This document shows positions 24,607 through 38,435 of a stretch of 64,000 nucleotides of DNA, one piece after another (position 1 is the first letter of the stretch; each line of letters starts with the position of its first letter). The notes under the pieces are model-generated. The model did not search any database. It saw only the letters and a list, made by a program, of their open reading frames with translations, and was not told where the DNA came from. The position numbers were made by a program, and so were the translations under genes. Origin of the DNA: Liolophura sinensis (Eukaryota; Mollusca; Polyplacophora; Chitonida; Chitonidae); the NCBI RefSeq assembly GCF_032854445.1, contig NC_088303.1:32963265-33027264 (forward strand), written 5' to 3'.

Positions 24607-24878
24607 AAGAAAATGTCTCACAATTTGATCGGCCTATACCAGACATAATGGCAGTGGAATACGACCTACAGTTGGGGAATAGGCCCGTATAAGAGTCGAA
24701 GTGTCAAAGTCAAAGAGACACACCTTTCATACCTTGAGATATTACTGGTCATTACGATCTTTTCATAGAGGAAACTACCCACACGTACACCAGGATGTTG
24801 ACATTGGATGGTCACATTTCCCCGTATACGCCTCTAGATTCGAGCATACACGTCATTCCTCAAGGGCTAATTGCCAGT

Positions 24879-24990
24879 ACATGGTCGTGCGTTTTCCTCG
24901 AGCTCTGCCGGGTTTCCTCCCACCATAATGCTGGTCGCCGTCGTATAAGTGAAATATTCTTGATTACGGCGTAAAGCACCCATTAAATAA
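24879..24990 (+). mobile_element. SINE A, 3' half
   Basis: Runs from catggtcgtgcgttttcctc through ccaccataatgctggtcgcc to gtaaagcacccattaaataa. The head is missing. Confidence 0.85.
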
Positions 24991-25299
24991 ATGATTGCTT
25001 ACCCGGAGAATTTTTCATAAATAGAACGGCTCACTTTCCTCTTTATTAATGGATTCATTTATAAATTTATTTATTTGGTCGTTGCTGAACACCATTTCCA
25101 AGGGTTATATTTTTCATTTATACATCTGTGGTCAGTTCACAACCGGCATTAGACAGGGAATTTGTAGATGTGAGAATGATCGGTTAACGATGGCCGTGTG
25201 ACCGTTTCCGCTGCCTAATGTTTGTTCAAGACCATTTATCTTCCACTAGCATGGTGAGGAAATCTGTATGTCGATCACACGTGGGGAAAACTCACCAGT

Positions 25300-25420
25300 A
25301 ATGGTGGTTTACCTCGGGCACTCCGGTTTTCTCCATTCATATGAAGCGACCGTTATGCGCATGTACAGCGTATAAGTGAAAAATTCTTGAGTATCGCAAT
25401 ACACCACAATCAAATTGTAT
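25300..25420 (+). mobile_element. Diverged SINE A, 3' half
   Basis: Old copy recognisable by agcgtataagtgaaaaattc and ttgagtatcgcaatacacca, preceded by a degraded body. Confidence 0.65.
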
Positions 25421-25924
25421 ATATATATATAGAGGGAGAGAGAGATAGAGATAATATTTGAAGGTTGTTTATTGACATATTCAATGCTCTCAGTCATTAC
25501 GCCTATACATCTGACGTCCGATTACAAAAGCGTTCTTAAAATAAAGTCCACCAGTAGGTCTAAGTGTCCATATCAATACAGTGCTAGACATTTCCCAAGA
25601 AGCGTGTATTGATATTTCTAGTAATGTCGAAAAAAAGACTGCAGTGAAATCTAGCCCTAGCTTCCTCGGATACGGTGTATTTACGTTTAGATTCGATTAT
25701 GCAAATAGATGGGATGAGGTCATTAGAACGTAGACTATAGATCCCTGACGTACGAAGCTGCGCGGAAAAGGCTAATCGAAGAAACAAGATGACACTTGGC
25801 CAGCTGCTTCATTGAAGACAGTAAGATCGATTCTCTATATAGTTTAGCACACTGTTTTCAAACGGCTTCTATATAGTAGATATATGGTAATGCTGTCTAT
25901 GAAGGATATATATGTATATACATA

Positions 25925-27516
25925 TATTCGTGTACCAGTCCTAAACCGTGGGGGGGAGGAGGCCAAGCCAATAATTGCAAGATTCATTTCCAAAACAACC
26001 CAAACACCATGAAGTTCACCAATTTGGAAGCGATTACTAGTATATCTGACGAGTAAATAATACCGGTGACATATAACAGAGAAGCAGTCATCAGTTGCTC
26101 TTTCAGGAGCCAAACAAGTTCTGGACGACACTAACTTGCAAGAGGCACTTTGTTTACCGTCACAGAATTACATCATTGTTCCAGCAAAGGAAATCTTTAA
26201 TAATATATCATATTTGTCTACAGGAATGGTTACTATCGAGTTATTGTACAGCAGTTACACACAACTATACAATTATAACTGAGGGCACGTCAACGTCTCC
26301 CATTTCGACATTTACATTCGAAAAGAACCATTTGAGAATGTCAGTCCTTTCCAGCCGTACGTGGTAAGGTCTTTTAGGAACCCTCGGATAATCGTGGGTT
26401 CCACCCGGGCTCTGCCCGCTTTCCTCCTACCATGATGCTGGCCACCTTCGTATAAGTGAAGTGTTCTTGAGTACGGCGTAGAACACGAATCAAATAAATA
26501 TATAAAAATATTAGTTCCTTCTTAAAGAAAGAAGTTTAATTATGCGGGCATCATTAAAAATTGTTGACTACCTAGCTTTAGATGATATAAAAGACAATAG
26601 TATGGAGAGCAAAATCAGAGCAAAGACGACAGCGCCATAGTTGGCAAGTGGTTTACACATAACCAGTGAAATCTGGCTTCTTTTCTCTTCCGACTCCATG
26701 GTCTAGGGACTCTGAAGTTTATTGATCTCATTGGTGTTTGACACTCAGCCCAAGACATTTTCGCTTATGACGGCGGCGAGGTTTATGGTTGGGGAACTAA
26801 AATGAATATTATGGCACTATAAAAGAACCATGCTGCGTGACTGGCCTGTGTGTTGATATATTTAGGTATAATTCAGTGACCCACGGGCTCTTCCCGGTTT
26901 CCTCCGACGGACCATGATGCTGACCGCCGTCGTATAAGTGAAATATTATTGCGTACGGCGTAAAACTCAAAACAAATAAAATAAATAAATAAATTCACTG
27001 ACACTTTACAAAGTCTACCAGTGCAACTGCTGTACTTCGATGCACATGCTGTCTGTTTCCTGCTTTCCATATACCGTAGATTAACCATATAAGCTTGACC
27101 CCCGACCTCTTGTGTTATTTATGCACTTCGTTGAAAACAGGATAAAAGGAATGTTTCTTAATGAGGTTTTAAATGTGGCTATGTTCCAAGCCGGATGTAT
27201 GCGTGTACTACGGGATAAAGTGGTACTAATGACACCTAGATCAGTGAGAAAGGTTATACATGTATTCATGTAATCTCCGTCTCACAAACATGTCCGTATA
27301 CACACACAATAGCACTTCCCTCTTCCCAGTCACAGATGATCACAGCTGATCGGTTGTCTTACACATTTTATTTGTAAGACCTGTTCACGGCACGTATCAT
27401 GACTCTACTCTCTTAGCTACTGATATTAACCTTGAATATGCTGGTAATTCCCCTTGAGTCACTTCAACTGCTATAGGTCTGTACTAGAATCATTATCCTA
27501 CGGTTCAATCAGGCCG
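25925..27516 (-). repeat. Right arm of the 6-kb palindrome
   Basis: Inverse of 21499-23108, ending ggttcaatcaggccg. It contains the mirror copies of the SINE A fragments (26342-26510, 26871-26993). The outer flanks differ on the two sides, so the duplication boundary is sharp there. Confidence 0.93.
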
Positions 27517-27955
27517 TATATATATCCCTGTTTCTTTACCACAAGGTTGATTCGATCTACGCCGATCCGCTCGATCCTTTATACGATTGGATGTGTGGTG
27601 TCATGGGATATTTTTTAGCTGCGACAAGCAGCTCTGTGAGATAATTTGTTTAATTGTGTGTCCGCCCGTTTGTTGGTCGATGGGTCGGTTGGTCAGATTG
27701 TTGACATCCTATGTTTTTGTTAGAAATAGATGGCCTGAGTGTAAGACGATATTGAATTGAAAGATGCATGATGACAGAGGTATTGCCAATTTGCGTTTGT
27801 TCTGTTTTTTTTTTAATCGATTGCATATAAAAAGAAGAAAATAACCCGGGTTCAGTCCTGACCCCTGGGGTTCAATGTTGCCAGGATGATACCAAAGGAA
27901 CTGACCAGAGGTCTCTTATGGGGTGTCATTTCGGGTGTCTTATGCATTCATGGGT

Positions 27956-28215
27956 GAGTGAGTGCTTGGGGTGTAACGTCGTACTTAACAATTTTTCAGC
28001 CACATGACGACGAAGCAATCCTTAGTGTGCATGTAATGTGCCTCCTTGTTGAAGGACGGATTTCCATCGCTCTTTTATCTAGTGCTGCTTCACTGAGACG
28101 TCTTACCGAAGACAAGTAAGCGGACCCGCACGGGTCATTATACTGATATGGGTGAACCAGTCGCTGCACTATCCCCTTTATGCTGAACGCCAGGCGAGGA
28201 AGTTACAACTTCCTT
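27956..28215 (-). mobile_element. SINE B, diverged
   Basis: Begins tgcttggggtgtaacgtcgt and acttaacaatttttcagcca, then a degraded body with gctgaacgccaggcgagg near the end. The tRNA-like head is lost. Confidence 0.7.
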
Positions 28216-28621
28216 TTTTAAGAGGGCCAGTCTTATGCATGGATGATTTGAAAGCATAGTCTAATTCATCCATCATACTACGAATGGCCAAGCTGATGCT
28301 GGGTGTGAATGTAAAATTTGACCATCAAATCTCAAATCTTGCTCTCCAAATCTAGGTATCTTGATAGTCAAATAAAGTTAGAATCAGACGAACGGGAGAA
28401 GATCATTTGTTGTATTGAAGAAGGATGGCGTTCTGGTGACCTGGTGATGGGCAGTATACATTAGCGACTGTGGAGCGCTGAATTGTTTAGCTGTATACAC
28501 GGAGTAAGGTCTATTTCACTGTTGTATAATGGAATGTGCATACAGTACATATATAATAGACGAACACATGCATACGATTATAAACACGTATGTATATTGC
28601 ATGACAATGAGTTCTAGCTGT

Positions 28622-28706
28622 AACCTCCCAGCATAATGCTGACCGCCGTCGAATAAGTGAAATATTATTGAGTACGGCGTAAAACACCAATCAAATAAAT
28701 AAGCCT
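28622..28706 (+). mobile_element. SINE A tail fragment
   Basis: cccagcataatgctgaccgc, then gtacggcgtaaaacaccaat and caaataaataa. Confidence 0.85.
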
Positions 28707-29505
28707 GCAATGTGGGGAGTATGGATGTGCTTTGGGAAAATATACAATCCTAGACAACTTGGCATTCGTTGGAACTTGTGCGAATTGTAAGAAACAGTGC
28801 TTGTGGAGGATATTTTTGGGGTGGGAGGGTGGGAGGCAGCAAAGAAGGAAAAAGGTCGATGCAAAATGAACAGCAAATAAACAAATAAATAATCATTATT
28901 ACGTGTGCCCTAAATGGACATAACGGCATTTTGTTGCAATGGACGAGATATATGTCCGCGTGTATACAGATACATTTACATACAGTGTGCTCTGCGGATC
29001 TTGTCACTAACAAATGGCTTTCTCCCGCAGTTATTTGGACGTTGTCGTGTGTACAAGCGTGGATTTCTCGTCCAAAAGCATGTATCTTTTTTTTTCAGCC
29101 AAGACATATTCAATACACGTAATCATATAGGTCTTCGACTCAAGCGGTTGGAATATATTACCTGACTGAGACGCCCATTTGAGTCATGCCTGTGCGCAAT
29201 TGCAGGGAATATACTGAATTTGATATGACGCAAATCTGTTAAATGTGCAATGTTTTAAATACGAAAGGCTTACGTGACGTAAGTGACGTATTCTGATATA
29301 CTTGAACACTCGGTTGATTCCGCTTTCGGTTATTAATAACTCATATTCGTTAACATACTATATTATTTTCTACAAGCACAAACCGCATGGCATGGCATGT
29401 CCTGTTGGTACAGAATATTTCCACTGTAGTACCGTTGGGATGTGTGTAGCGCTCTGATAGGGTGCGCAGTGTGGTGAGCTTGGCATTAGAGGCTCAGTAT
29501 GATAC

Positions 29506-29582
29506 TATATGTATGTATGCTTGGGGCTTGCGTCGTACTTTTTTTTCAGTCACATGACGACGACGAGTCGTTAGATGTGTGC

Positions 29583-29669
<87 letters not shown>

Positions 29670-29670
29670 A
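29506..29670. repeat. SINE B end fragment plus (TA)n tracts
   Basis: A SINE B end (gtatgcttggggcttgcgtc, tttttcagtcacatgacgac) runs directly into two (TA)n tracts at about 29585-29632 and 29638-29666, separated by a short gcc interruption. Confidence 0.8.
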
Positions 29671-29771
29671 TGCATACTTGGGGTCTTACGTGTCAGAATT
29701 AAAAGTCGTGGAAACCGGAGTGCTCGGGGAAAACCACCGTCCTGAAAAAACTTTGCTGTAAGCCATACAGA

Positions 29772-29860
29772 TTTATTTATTTGATAGGTGTTTTACGCCG
29801 CATTCAACAATATTTCACCTATACGACGACGACCATCATTATGGTGGGAGAAAATGTGAC
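29772..29860 (-). mobile_element. SINE A tail/body fragment
   Basis: tttatttatttgataggtgt then tttacgccgcattcaacaat and a diverged body ending in ggtgggagaaaatg. Confidence 0.75.
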
Positions 29861-29895
29861 ATGCACATAAATGCACACCCTTTTGGTATAAAGTA

Positions 29896-30305
<410 letters not shown>

Positions 30306-30309
30306 TATG

Positions 30310-31390
30310 ATACTGATTTGAACCTTAATGTAGGCCTATCTTGCAGCGATATCGTAGGCGCGTCATGGTGTATCTAGCAAAACATCCGTGTTGGCACCAG
30401 ATCCAGATAACCAATACTTGTACAGACAGGATCTTTGGTAAACAGCGCCGTTGGGCCTAAAGCTAGACTAGAAATAGTAACTCTATATAGCTGACACAAA
30501 GATACATAAGATTAAAAAGCTGAAATTAAGTATGATGAAGTTACTAAAGATAGGAAGCTTTTCTTCATACTGTTATTCCCAACGACGCCGAATAGCTTAA
30601 ACTTCCAAGTCTTTTTCTGAAATAGAGGATGTCCCATGAAAAAAAGAATACAGAAGATCTTTTTTGTGTTAAATTTACACAGTACTTTTTTGTACGATGG
30701 CTGTCAATTTTATGGAAACCGGGGTGCCCGAACTGAGTAAACCACCAGCCCTTCTGCAAATAAGTGTCAAACATTCCCACGTGTGACAGACAGTTTTTCT
30801 CTCAGACAGTATACCATACTTGTAGAAGGCAAATAATTTTCACGGAAATCCAGATAAGATTACCTTAACGGGTTCAAACAAGCGTTCTGGACGCCTTACC
30901 GCGCCACAAGAACTCTGTGACCTTATGCTTCTTCGCCCAGACACTTGGCTTTAAAAATATTAATTAGATTCGTGTTTTTAGGGGTACAAACCCACTAGCA
31001 CAAGGATCCATTAGAGGGTTATCACCTTACCTTCCGTAGAAACGTACATGAGCCTTCAGGGCACTTGTTCCCATGAAAGCTTCGATTGCCTTAGGCTAAG
31101 GGATTTATACGTGTAAGGGGACACTGGAATAGATACCGTTACAGTAGCTAATGTGCGCTGTCCAGTGGTATTTGAAGCCATGTTGAATGTCTACAAACAA
31201 CGTGCGATTGTCTATAACAAACGTTGGTAAGGCGTGTGTATGCTGACAGCAGTTAGAGCATTCTTAATGAGGCCAATTTGCAGGGTTTTCAATACCCTTG
31301 AACCATGTGTGCCAACAATTTACTGTCAACCCAAAACCAAATCGATTCAAACACTAATCTCATAGCGACACCTAGCTCAGCAAGGAAGTA
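30310..31390. other. No recognised gene
   Basis: AT-rich DNA with no recognised repeat or exon. A 71-codon minus frame at 30565-30780 has no family match or splice context. Confidence 0.35.
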
Positions 31391-31432
31391 TTTAACCTCC
31401 GGAGCAAATCTCCATCGCTCTGTCAAATTTAC

Positions 31433-31649
31433 CTGACAGCTTACACCCTATAACTGGCATGACGTGCAATAACCAGAACAACTGAGACCGAATTTCATTG
31501 AGATAGCTGCTGGCCTCGAGCTTTGCATTTCCCAGGCGGCGCTCTGAGAAATACGTTAATCGACGTGGCAGATAAGAATGAAGCAATTTCGTGGGATGGC
31601 CTTGCCTGATTCCCAAGAGCTGTGCATTTATTGATCTTTTTGCCTCCAT
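31433..31649 (-). CDS. Candidate first coding exon, unrecognised
   Basis: On the minus strand an ATG with a fair context (gtgggATGGAGG) opens a 72-codon frame. It starts MEAKRSINAQLLGIRQ and includes SYLPRRLTYFSERRLG and a short hydrophobic stretch (LFWLLHVMPVIG). It ends at a CTGTCAG|GTAAAT donor-like site with one base left over. Composition is protein-like. I found no matching next exon and recognise no family; it may be a real first exon or a chance frame. Confidence 0.3.
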
Positions 31650-31997
31650 CCCACCGGTACTTCCGGGTAGCAGAGACTCACCACCCTAGTGCCAGCAAAT
31701 ATGTGTCCCTAACCAAAAGCAAAGACCGCCGTGGATTGTTTAAACCTCAAAGTAATGAAACGGTGAAAAGCCATCATCTGCGCCCCTAATAATTCTAAAA
31801 TCCTGTTGACTAAAGCACGCGTACACAGCCGACACAACACTTAATCTTATTCCTTGACAAACATCTAACCAGAAACTAAAGGCAGGGATTTTTTTTTTCC
31901 TTTTCCTAATTCCAGTGGATTCTTATGATCAAACGGAATGGAATGAAAAAATATATGTTTCGTCACCTTCTCAACAGCATCACAAAATGATGAAGAC

Positions 31998-32025
31998 GGT
32001 GGGAGGCGGGGGAGGGGGGGGGGGT
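31998..32025. repeat. G-rich tract
   Basis: Several G runs in close succession (gtgggaggcgggggaggggg and on), able in principle to form a G-quadruplex on the plus strand. No associated gene start was found. Confidence 0.7.
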
Positions 32026-32029
32026 GATG

Positions 32030-34410
32030 ACGTACTTCGAAAAACAACTATGGCTGTATCCCAAGGTTCATGCCATAGATAGAGATATTCAATCGTATGC
32101 ATTTCATGGGCAGGTGATCAACAGCTGAAGTCGTATCAAATAGTGTGCGTGACGCGAAGAGCTGTTAATCTTGGCCGTCATTTCCGATAGAAGGTCCCTG
32201 GAGATATCTTGTTTAATATTGATCAGCTTTAACCGTGGGGTAGAAATCAGCTTGCCACTTCCTTCTTACTCCCTCGCGTCATCTATTGCTCTCCAAATTG
32301 CCGTCACACAATGCATCACTTCCATCATAGCACCGGGCTTTTTTATGAGGAAGCTAACAGCCAATCAGATATAGAACAGCAAATTGCCGACGACCAATCA
32401 GTTGTTGTTTTTGTTTTGATATCCAGAATTAGAACATATTTATGCTGAGCTATACCAGCCACTAGTTACATGTAGCACGTGCAAGGTTATATAAGTATAT
32501 GTACATACATATTTACACTGGAAAATGTTTAATTTCCAGGACGAAAAAGCATGTAATTTCTATATCTGTACAGAAACGTCAACACGCAGATTATATGGAT
32601 AAAATAAACACAGAGTGACGTCGCGTGTGTTAAGCGTGTTTAATATGGTACTTGTGGACGTCCTTAAAATCTGTACCTAATTTTTTTAATCATGTCTAAT
32701 AGATTCACCATCCAAGCCCAGCAGTAATATGATTTGATTTTGATCTTTCTTTGTTCCCATCACTTTATTCTGCACATGTACATGTCATTTATTCTCTTTA
32801 TTGTCTGTGTTATTTTATGTATATACGTTGATTTTATTGTTGAGGAGATCCCCTCGTGGCTATAGAGCTGTGGGAAATCCTCATTAAACAAATAAAGAAT
32901 TACAATTACAACTGCATGTCAAAGCCATTGAGATTTATTGCTGTTTTGGCTGACACATTGGGTCATGTATTATTTCTGCTTTCAGAAAACAAATAATGCA
33001 CGATGTGTGGTGTTTATGCTAAATTTACGGTGATCCAGAAAACTGTTTAATATATTAGGGTACATCACTCATTTTGGCTGACAAATTCTGCCACATTGAA
33101 ACCATGCCATTTTCTAGTGACCGATCTAATACTGTCAACCTCCAAGGCTTTTTCGTCCAGTACTTACATTGTATCGTTTCCTGCCTGTCATTTTATCTGG
33201 GAGAGTATAGTAACTCCCCAGTAATTAAGACCCAGCAATTGGTAATCTAGCCTGGGCTTGTAAAAATTAACGACATTGTGCGTTGCAGCAGAGCATCGCT
33301 GTATCTTTTCACCCCAGCTTCTATCCACGAACTGATCTAGTAAAGCCCAATTTTTGGCAAAGGTATACACAGAATATGTCGGGTACCCGGGTAACGCCAC
33401 TTCCATCCATGCGTAAAAGAGCCAAATCATGCCCTGAGGGGGGAAAGCTCAATCCTGACCAAAACTAAATGTTCTTATATTCCTGGACTGGTTGTCCTGC
33501 TCTAAACGTTTATAGCTCAGACAAATTCTTATTGCATTATACCATATGAAGCGGTTTAGTATTATAGGCACCAAAGCCGCTAGGCTCTTACCAACGCGAG
33601 TAAATTGGCTTCATTAACAACAAAACGTTTTGTATTTCACACCAGAAGCCAGTATTACAGCCATTACGAATATTATATACAAGAGTATAGTATGACTAAA
33701 GCAACACAGGGTTCTCGGTGCTGTCGAAACGCAAGTGGGTGGAAATTAAACCAAGCAGCTGGGACGTGGGAAGATTCTACTGAAGGACAACTGATCTTCT
33801 TTATATGTACGTCGACCATTTTTCAAAACGTATAATTCTGAATAAACAAGCATCAGAGTTTTAGTTGGTAAGGCAGGCGTTGAAATCAGATACAGAATGG
33901 ATTGCCGGATTGCCTGACAGGTGAGATAAGATTTCTTGGATTAAACTCCTGCGGCCTAGATAACGCTTCAATAAATCTTCCCTACCTGAAATTCAGCCCA
34001 ATAGGATCCAGGGATTATTTTGTTACCTTTTAACTGATAACTGTATAAGGAATAAATATATTCTCTATGATGTAAATGAGAACCACATTGTACTACCTCC
34101 CAGGAACCACTTCCACCCAGCCTAAAATCGCCACGTTTTTGTCTGGCACAAAAAAGTTCTGTGAAAGTGGCCCTGACCTGTGTGGTGTAACGGACTTTCA
34201 CCTTCTACAAATTAGCCTTCACAGTAAGGCTAAGATATGTATGCAAATGTGGCGTTTAAACCTGCATCGTTCGTTCTACATTTTGATCATGCCTGATTAC
34301 CGGATGACTAAAAAAATCAACAAATATTTACATCTTCCGCTTATTCTGGGTGGGCATTGATTTCTGAAAAGAGTAACGATAAAAATGGTTGACCTTCTTT
34401 TCATTAAATG
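32030..34410. other. No recognised gene
   Basis: No known repeat or splice-bordered exon. Several 60-95-codon frames (for example 32171-32374 plus and 34076-34360 plus) have no recognisable motif and are left out. Confidence 0.35.
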
Positions 34411-34415
34411 GTTTG

Positions 34416-34630
34416 TGGCATTACTTCTTAGCCAGTGGCGTTTAATAAATTACAATTATGGCATTACTTCTTAGCCAGTGGCGTTTAATAAATTACAATT
34501 ATGACATTACTTCTTAGCCAGTGGCGTTTAATCAGTTACAATTGTGGCATTACTTCTTAGTCAGTGGCGTTTAATCAGTTACAATTATGGCATTACTTCT
34601 TAGCCAGTGGCGTTTAATAAATTACAATTA
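34416..34630 (+). repeat. 43-bp unit, five tandem copies
   Basis: The unit tggcattacttcttagccag then tggcgtttaataaattacaatta repeats at 34416, 34459, 34502, 34545 and 34588, with few substitutions. The sequence just past the array (34650-34750: aattctgccgaacccatggt) resembles part of the unclassified dispersed repeat. Confidence 0.95.
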
Positions 34631-35149
34631 ACATCACTGCATCACTGTTTGTACCTAATTCTGCCGAACCCATGGTACTGCGGGATGGGAAAGGCGTGTA
34701 AGTTGCTAATATTTAGGTATTTGCATGAACGGTTTGAAAGCCTAAATGAGGTCAATTCATAAGTCTATAGTATTGATAGGTCCGATTGGTATCAGAATAG
34801 AGCAACATCTTTATGCTCCATATGAGCAATGTTATGAACAAAACAGTTAGTTGGCGAAAATAATGATGAAACAAGTTTAGAATCGAAGCAGACAGATTTA
34901 TTAACAAAATAATGTTCAAGTTGAAATTCTGTAACACGTACATTTATATATTTACCTGCAAGCATTCCATTCAAACACGACCGAAATTCCATTAGGTCAA
35001 TCTTTGGTTAATTTCAGTGATTTTCCCCAAAACCCATATATATGTATGTATCCATTTAACAAAATTCCAAACACCTGAATTATTCTTGGCGAGAAAGGTG
35101 TATATGTACGTCACATGTGGGTAAGTACGTCAGTGCCCTGCCGAAGGAT

Positions 35150-35285
35150 GGTGGTTTGCGCCGGACACTTGGGTTTCACCCTCCTATGAAAGTGACCGCC
35201 ATCGTATAAGGGAAAGTTCTTGAGCATGGCGTTAATTAACAATAAAACACATAAAATAAATAAATAAATAAATAAATAAATACAT
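35150..35285 (+). mobile_element. Old SINE A, 3' half, with expanded tail
   Basis: Diverged body (accgccatcgtataagggaa, ttcttgagcatggcgttaat) with a long (AAAT)n tail running into ACAT repeats. Confidence 0.7.
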
Positions 35286-36168
35286 ACATACATATATATA
35301 TAAATGCCAAATAGGCAGTAGTAGAAGTATTGAAAAGAGTTTGACCCCCCTTTTACAGTGTTCACTGTGTAACTGAGTGGAGACCCTCGTGCGTATTTAA
35401 GGCAAATTAAGACTGAAATTATAAACTTCAAGTTCTTAAAATGCAAAACCCAGAAAAGGAAAGAACTCAAATTATTTTTGGTTCATTGGATTGCAGTGAA
35501 GAATCAGTGTGCAAATTTTAAACTTCCTGGAGCACAATCTTTTAATTGTAGCTGTGTTTAAATTTTTAAAAGTTTTATAAATATGCACTAAGAGGAAAGT
35601 ATAAGCTGAGTCTACTTTTTGTATACATTATTATACAAGTTAATGTATACATTATGTATAGTCATTTTGTTCTGACTTATACTAGTGTCGAAATTTGTGC
35701 ATGTTGTGTAATTACTGTACTTCTATGCAGCTGGCCACATATCATTTTAGGCGTACATATACAATAGAGGCAGCTGTCGCTAAGGAGACAGTCCGGGATT
35801 CCCCGTTGCATTACAGGCCGAGGGGCACGTTAACACGGTTAAGGGAGACGTTAGGCGCATATATAGTGCTCTCTGTCTTTTACAGGTACACGTTTACATT
35901 AAGCGTAGTAATGACTACATGTTTACACGGCGGTCTAGTTTTTTACCTTTTGTGTGAAGACCACAGTTATTTTAATAACTCATCACACATACATTTACAT
36001 GTCGAACAGAGTATCAAAATCAATAATAATACAGTAACTGCACCATAATAATTTATAGTAGAATGTATTTATTTCATTTAATCCGATTAAACCCAGTGGT
36101 TTAATCTCAAAAATGAAGGCGGTGTATGAGATCACTAAGCTTTCGTGTCCACGATTTTAAAAATTCAT

Positions 36169-36450
36169 CAGTCCGTCGTAAAATACTAGTCAAATAAATA
36201 ACTAAAAATTTATTACACGTATATGTTTGTAGGGAAAAGAATAAAAATTGAAGTGTGAAGGTAACTGAATCCCAACCATTTCTCCGATAGATCAAAATGC
36301 GATCCATTTCTTTCATACCACCGGCCTTTGTCAGGTACAAGTATCCCATCTAATCTAATGACCTGAGGCTGCAGTGGAACCAGCGAAAACTGGATCTGAA
36401 CTCGCAAACTTTTGGGCTATGCAAAAGCCCTGGCCATTAGGCTGCTTTCG
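36169..36450. repeat. SINE A tail scrap and a separate tRNA-like segment
   Basis: 36169-36200 is a SINE A tail scrap (gtcgtaaaatactagtcaaa). 36365-36450, read on the minus strand, has A-box-like agcagcctaatggccagg and B-box-like gagttcagatcc spaced as in a tRNA-derived head. It does not look like a folded functional tRNA and no second copy is seen. Confidence 0.4.
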
Positions 36451-36887
36451 GCAGAGCCATTTTAGCTCTTTCGGCCACTTACTACAGTTTAGGTTTAACT
36501 TAACCCCGGCTTGTGCGTAACATGAAATTCGCGACAGCTGGCACGTCCCAGGAAAAAAATTGAAGTCATCTTGCTCTCAGGTGGCTTGTTCTATGAATGA
36601 CTCATGTTAAATGACAGAATGTCCCACTGACCGTCCAACCGACCAACTGTATGACAGACAGACAAACAAAGCGCCGTAATATTGAGATGTTTTTGGCTTG
36701 AAGCTATTATTACAACAGCTGTTAATTTCACCACATTCCTTCCAGAATGAACGAAAAATACCAACAGCAAATAACATGAAATTCGTGAACAAAAAAAAAT
36801 TAAATCAATATACGTCAATTTTTCCCCCGGCCATTTTCTCCCTTCCTCATTCTGTGAACGGAGTATAAAATATAAAAGCTTTCCATT

Positions 36888-37225
36888 GTTAAAAATGATT
36901 GTTTATCAAATGTGATGACAACACAGCATTTTAAGTAACAGCAGACCAGTTATGAATACATCTAATCAGTTATAATTCACATCACTAAGTCTTTCAGTCT
37001 TTTTATCGAATTCTGCTTAAGCCATGGTGCTGTGGGTGTATAAATTGTTACAACTGAAGCATTCACATGAAAGGTTAGAATAATAGCCTGAGTTAATCTG
37101 ACGTATTTCATCGATTATGTGTGATGATTTGCAAATTATCACACTGTCATCGATGCTTTGACTTTACTCTATATATTGAAGCCTTTTATACATTATATCA
37201 TAGTATATAAACTCCACACCAGCTA
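36888..37225. repeat. Unclassified dispersed repeat, copy 2
   Basis: Collinear with 3245-3625. Shared landmarks are aaatgtgatgacaacacagc, cgaattctgcttaagccatg and ctttgactttactctatata. The landmark end block also occurs in both palindrome arms (gctctgattttactctccat near 22420 and its inverse near 26600). Confidence 0.6.
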
Positions 37226-37229
37226 CTTT

Positions 37230-38430
37230 ATATCCTTGAGGCACAGGTGTTTCTGAAACTTATTTACTTTGTCAGGCTTACAAAGGCGTAAATACGGAAC
37301 TGCGGGAATAATTCATTTAAGTGTAAAAAAAATATCTTGCCTCCAAACCTTTCCTCTTTCAAACTGATTTACTTGCTATATTTAGGCCTTTTTCTAGCAC
37401 TCTGAAAAAACATTTCCCCAAAAAAGTCCCAGATGCATTCCCAGGTTCCAAGTTATATTAAAGTACAAAGGCTGAAGAATTTTTTGTCTGAATTCAAATA
37501 TCATTTTTACAGTTCCTTAGTTACAGATCTATATATTGTCATTAAAAAAAATATCAAAAACTGCAAAACACTGGAGGGGATACTTGACCTTTCCGAAGGA
37601 AAAGCTAGGCTGAGAGGCAAATAAGTTTGTGTATATGTAGGATATGACCTTATCTTCTGCAGGGTTTAGTGTGTCAAGGGACTTGTGCGTATATAGGCTA
37701 AGGTAAATGAGGTAAAATTTCGCATCAAAACATGCCTTTTTAGAGCAAATAAATGTCATAAAATGCAAGCAGTGGCCCGAAACATGATTTGTTCCAGCAG
37801 GATATCGTGACATCTTTCTAAGATTAATAGATCACCTCTCATAAGCAGGGAATATGTGCGACTTAGCACAGATGAGTGAAGATTTTATGTCATTTGCGGT
37901 AAGTCTCTATCTCACTGTCATCATACATGCTTAATTTTGGCCTCTGATAACCCCAGTGACTTGCCCCGGCTCACCCTCGCCAGTAACGTCATATATTATT
38001 ATGATATGTGTAAGTATGTATCACTAATACCAACAGCACACAAAAAGCCGGAAACATAATTTCTTGCTCCGATTATTAATCTTTTCAGAATTTGCGTCTT
38101 TTGTAATTTATCTTCAAAACTGCAAATCACGGCTGTTATTCACAAACACATTTCATGACCGAATTCCTTATGCCACGTACTGTTATGTAAATCTTCACGC
38201 TCAGCTGACTTACCACACTGGAGTTAGAGATCCCTCTGGAAATCCTTTAAGGAAACTTTCTCCAGAACAGCTTATCCGATTGCCTTGAAATGTTTTATGT
38301 ACAAACACATCTACAGGGGCTATAAACGCTTGAAAAATCTACTCAAATCGGTTGGCTAATTATGTTACGAAACGACCTATATTTTTTTAATTATAAATTC
38401 AGAACACATGGCGGTCCAAAGTTAGCAAAT
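37230..38430. other. No recognised gene
   Basis: AT-rich DNA, no recognised repeat. Short frames here (for example 37433-37624 plus) lack splice borders or motifs. Confidence 0.35.
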
Positions 38431-38435
38431 GACTA

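Larger units (their letters stand above)
23109..25924. other. Loop of the palindrome
   Basis: About 2.8 kb of unique DNA between the two arms. It contains a nested inverted repeat (23861-24010 with 24468-24606), SINE A fragments at 24879 and 25300, and a short GA-rich run near 25430. I see no convincing exon; the minus frame at 24012-24263 lies in the nested hairpin loop and matches no family I know. Confidence 0.6.

Noticed and set aside
36365..36450. Functional tRNA gene
   Set aside because: Box-like motifs are present but the acceptor and anticodon stems do not pair convincingly; it is more likely a SINE head.
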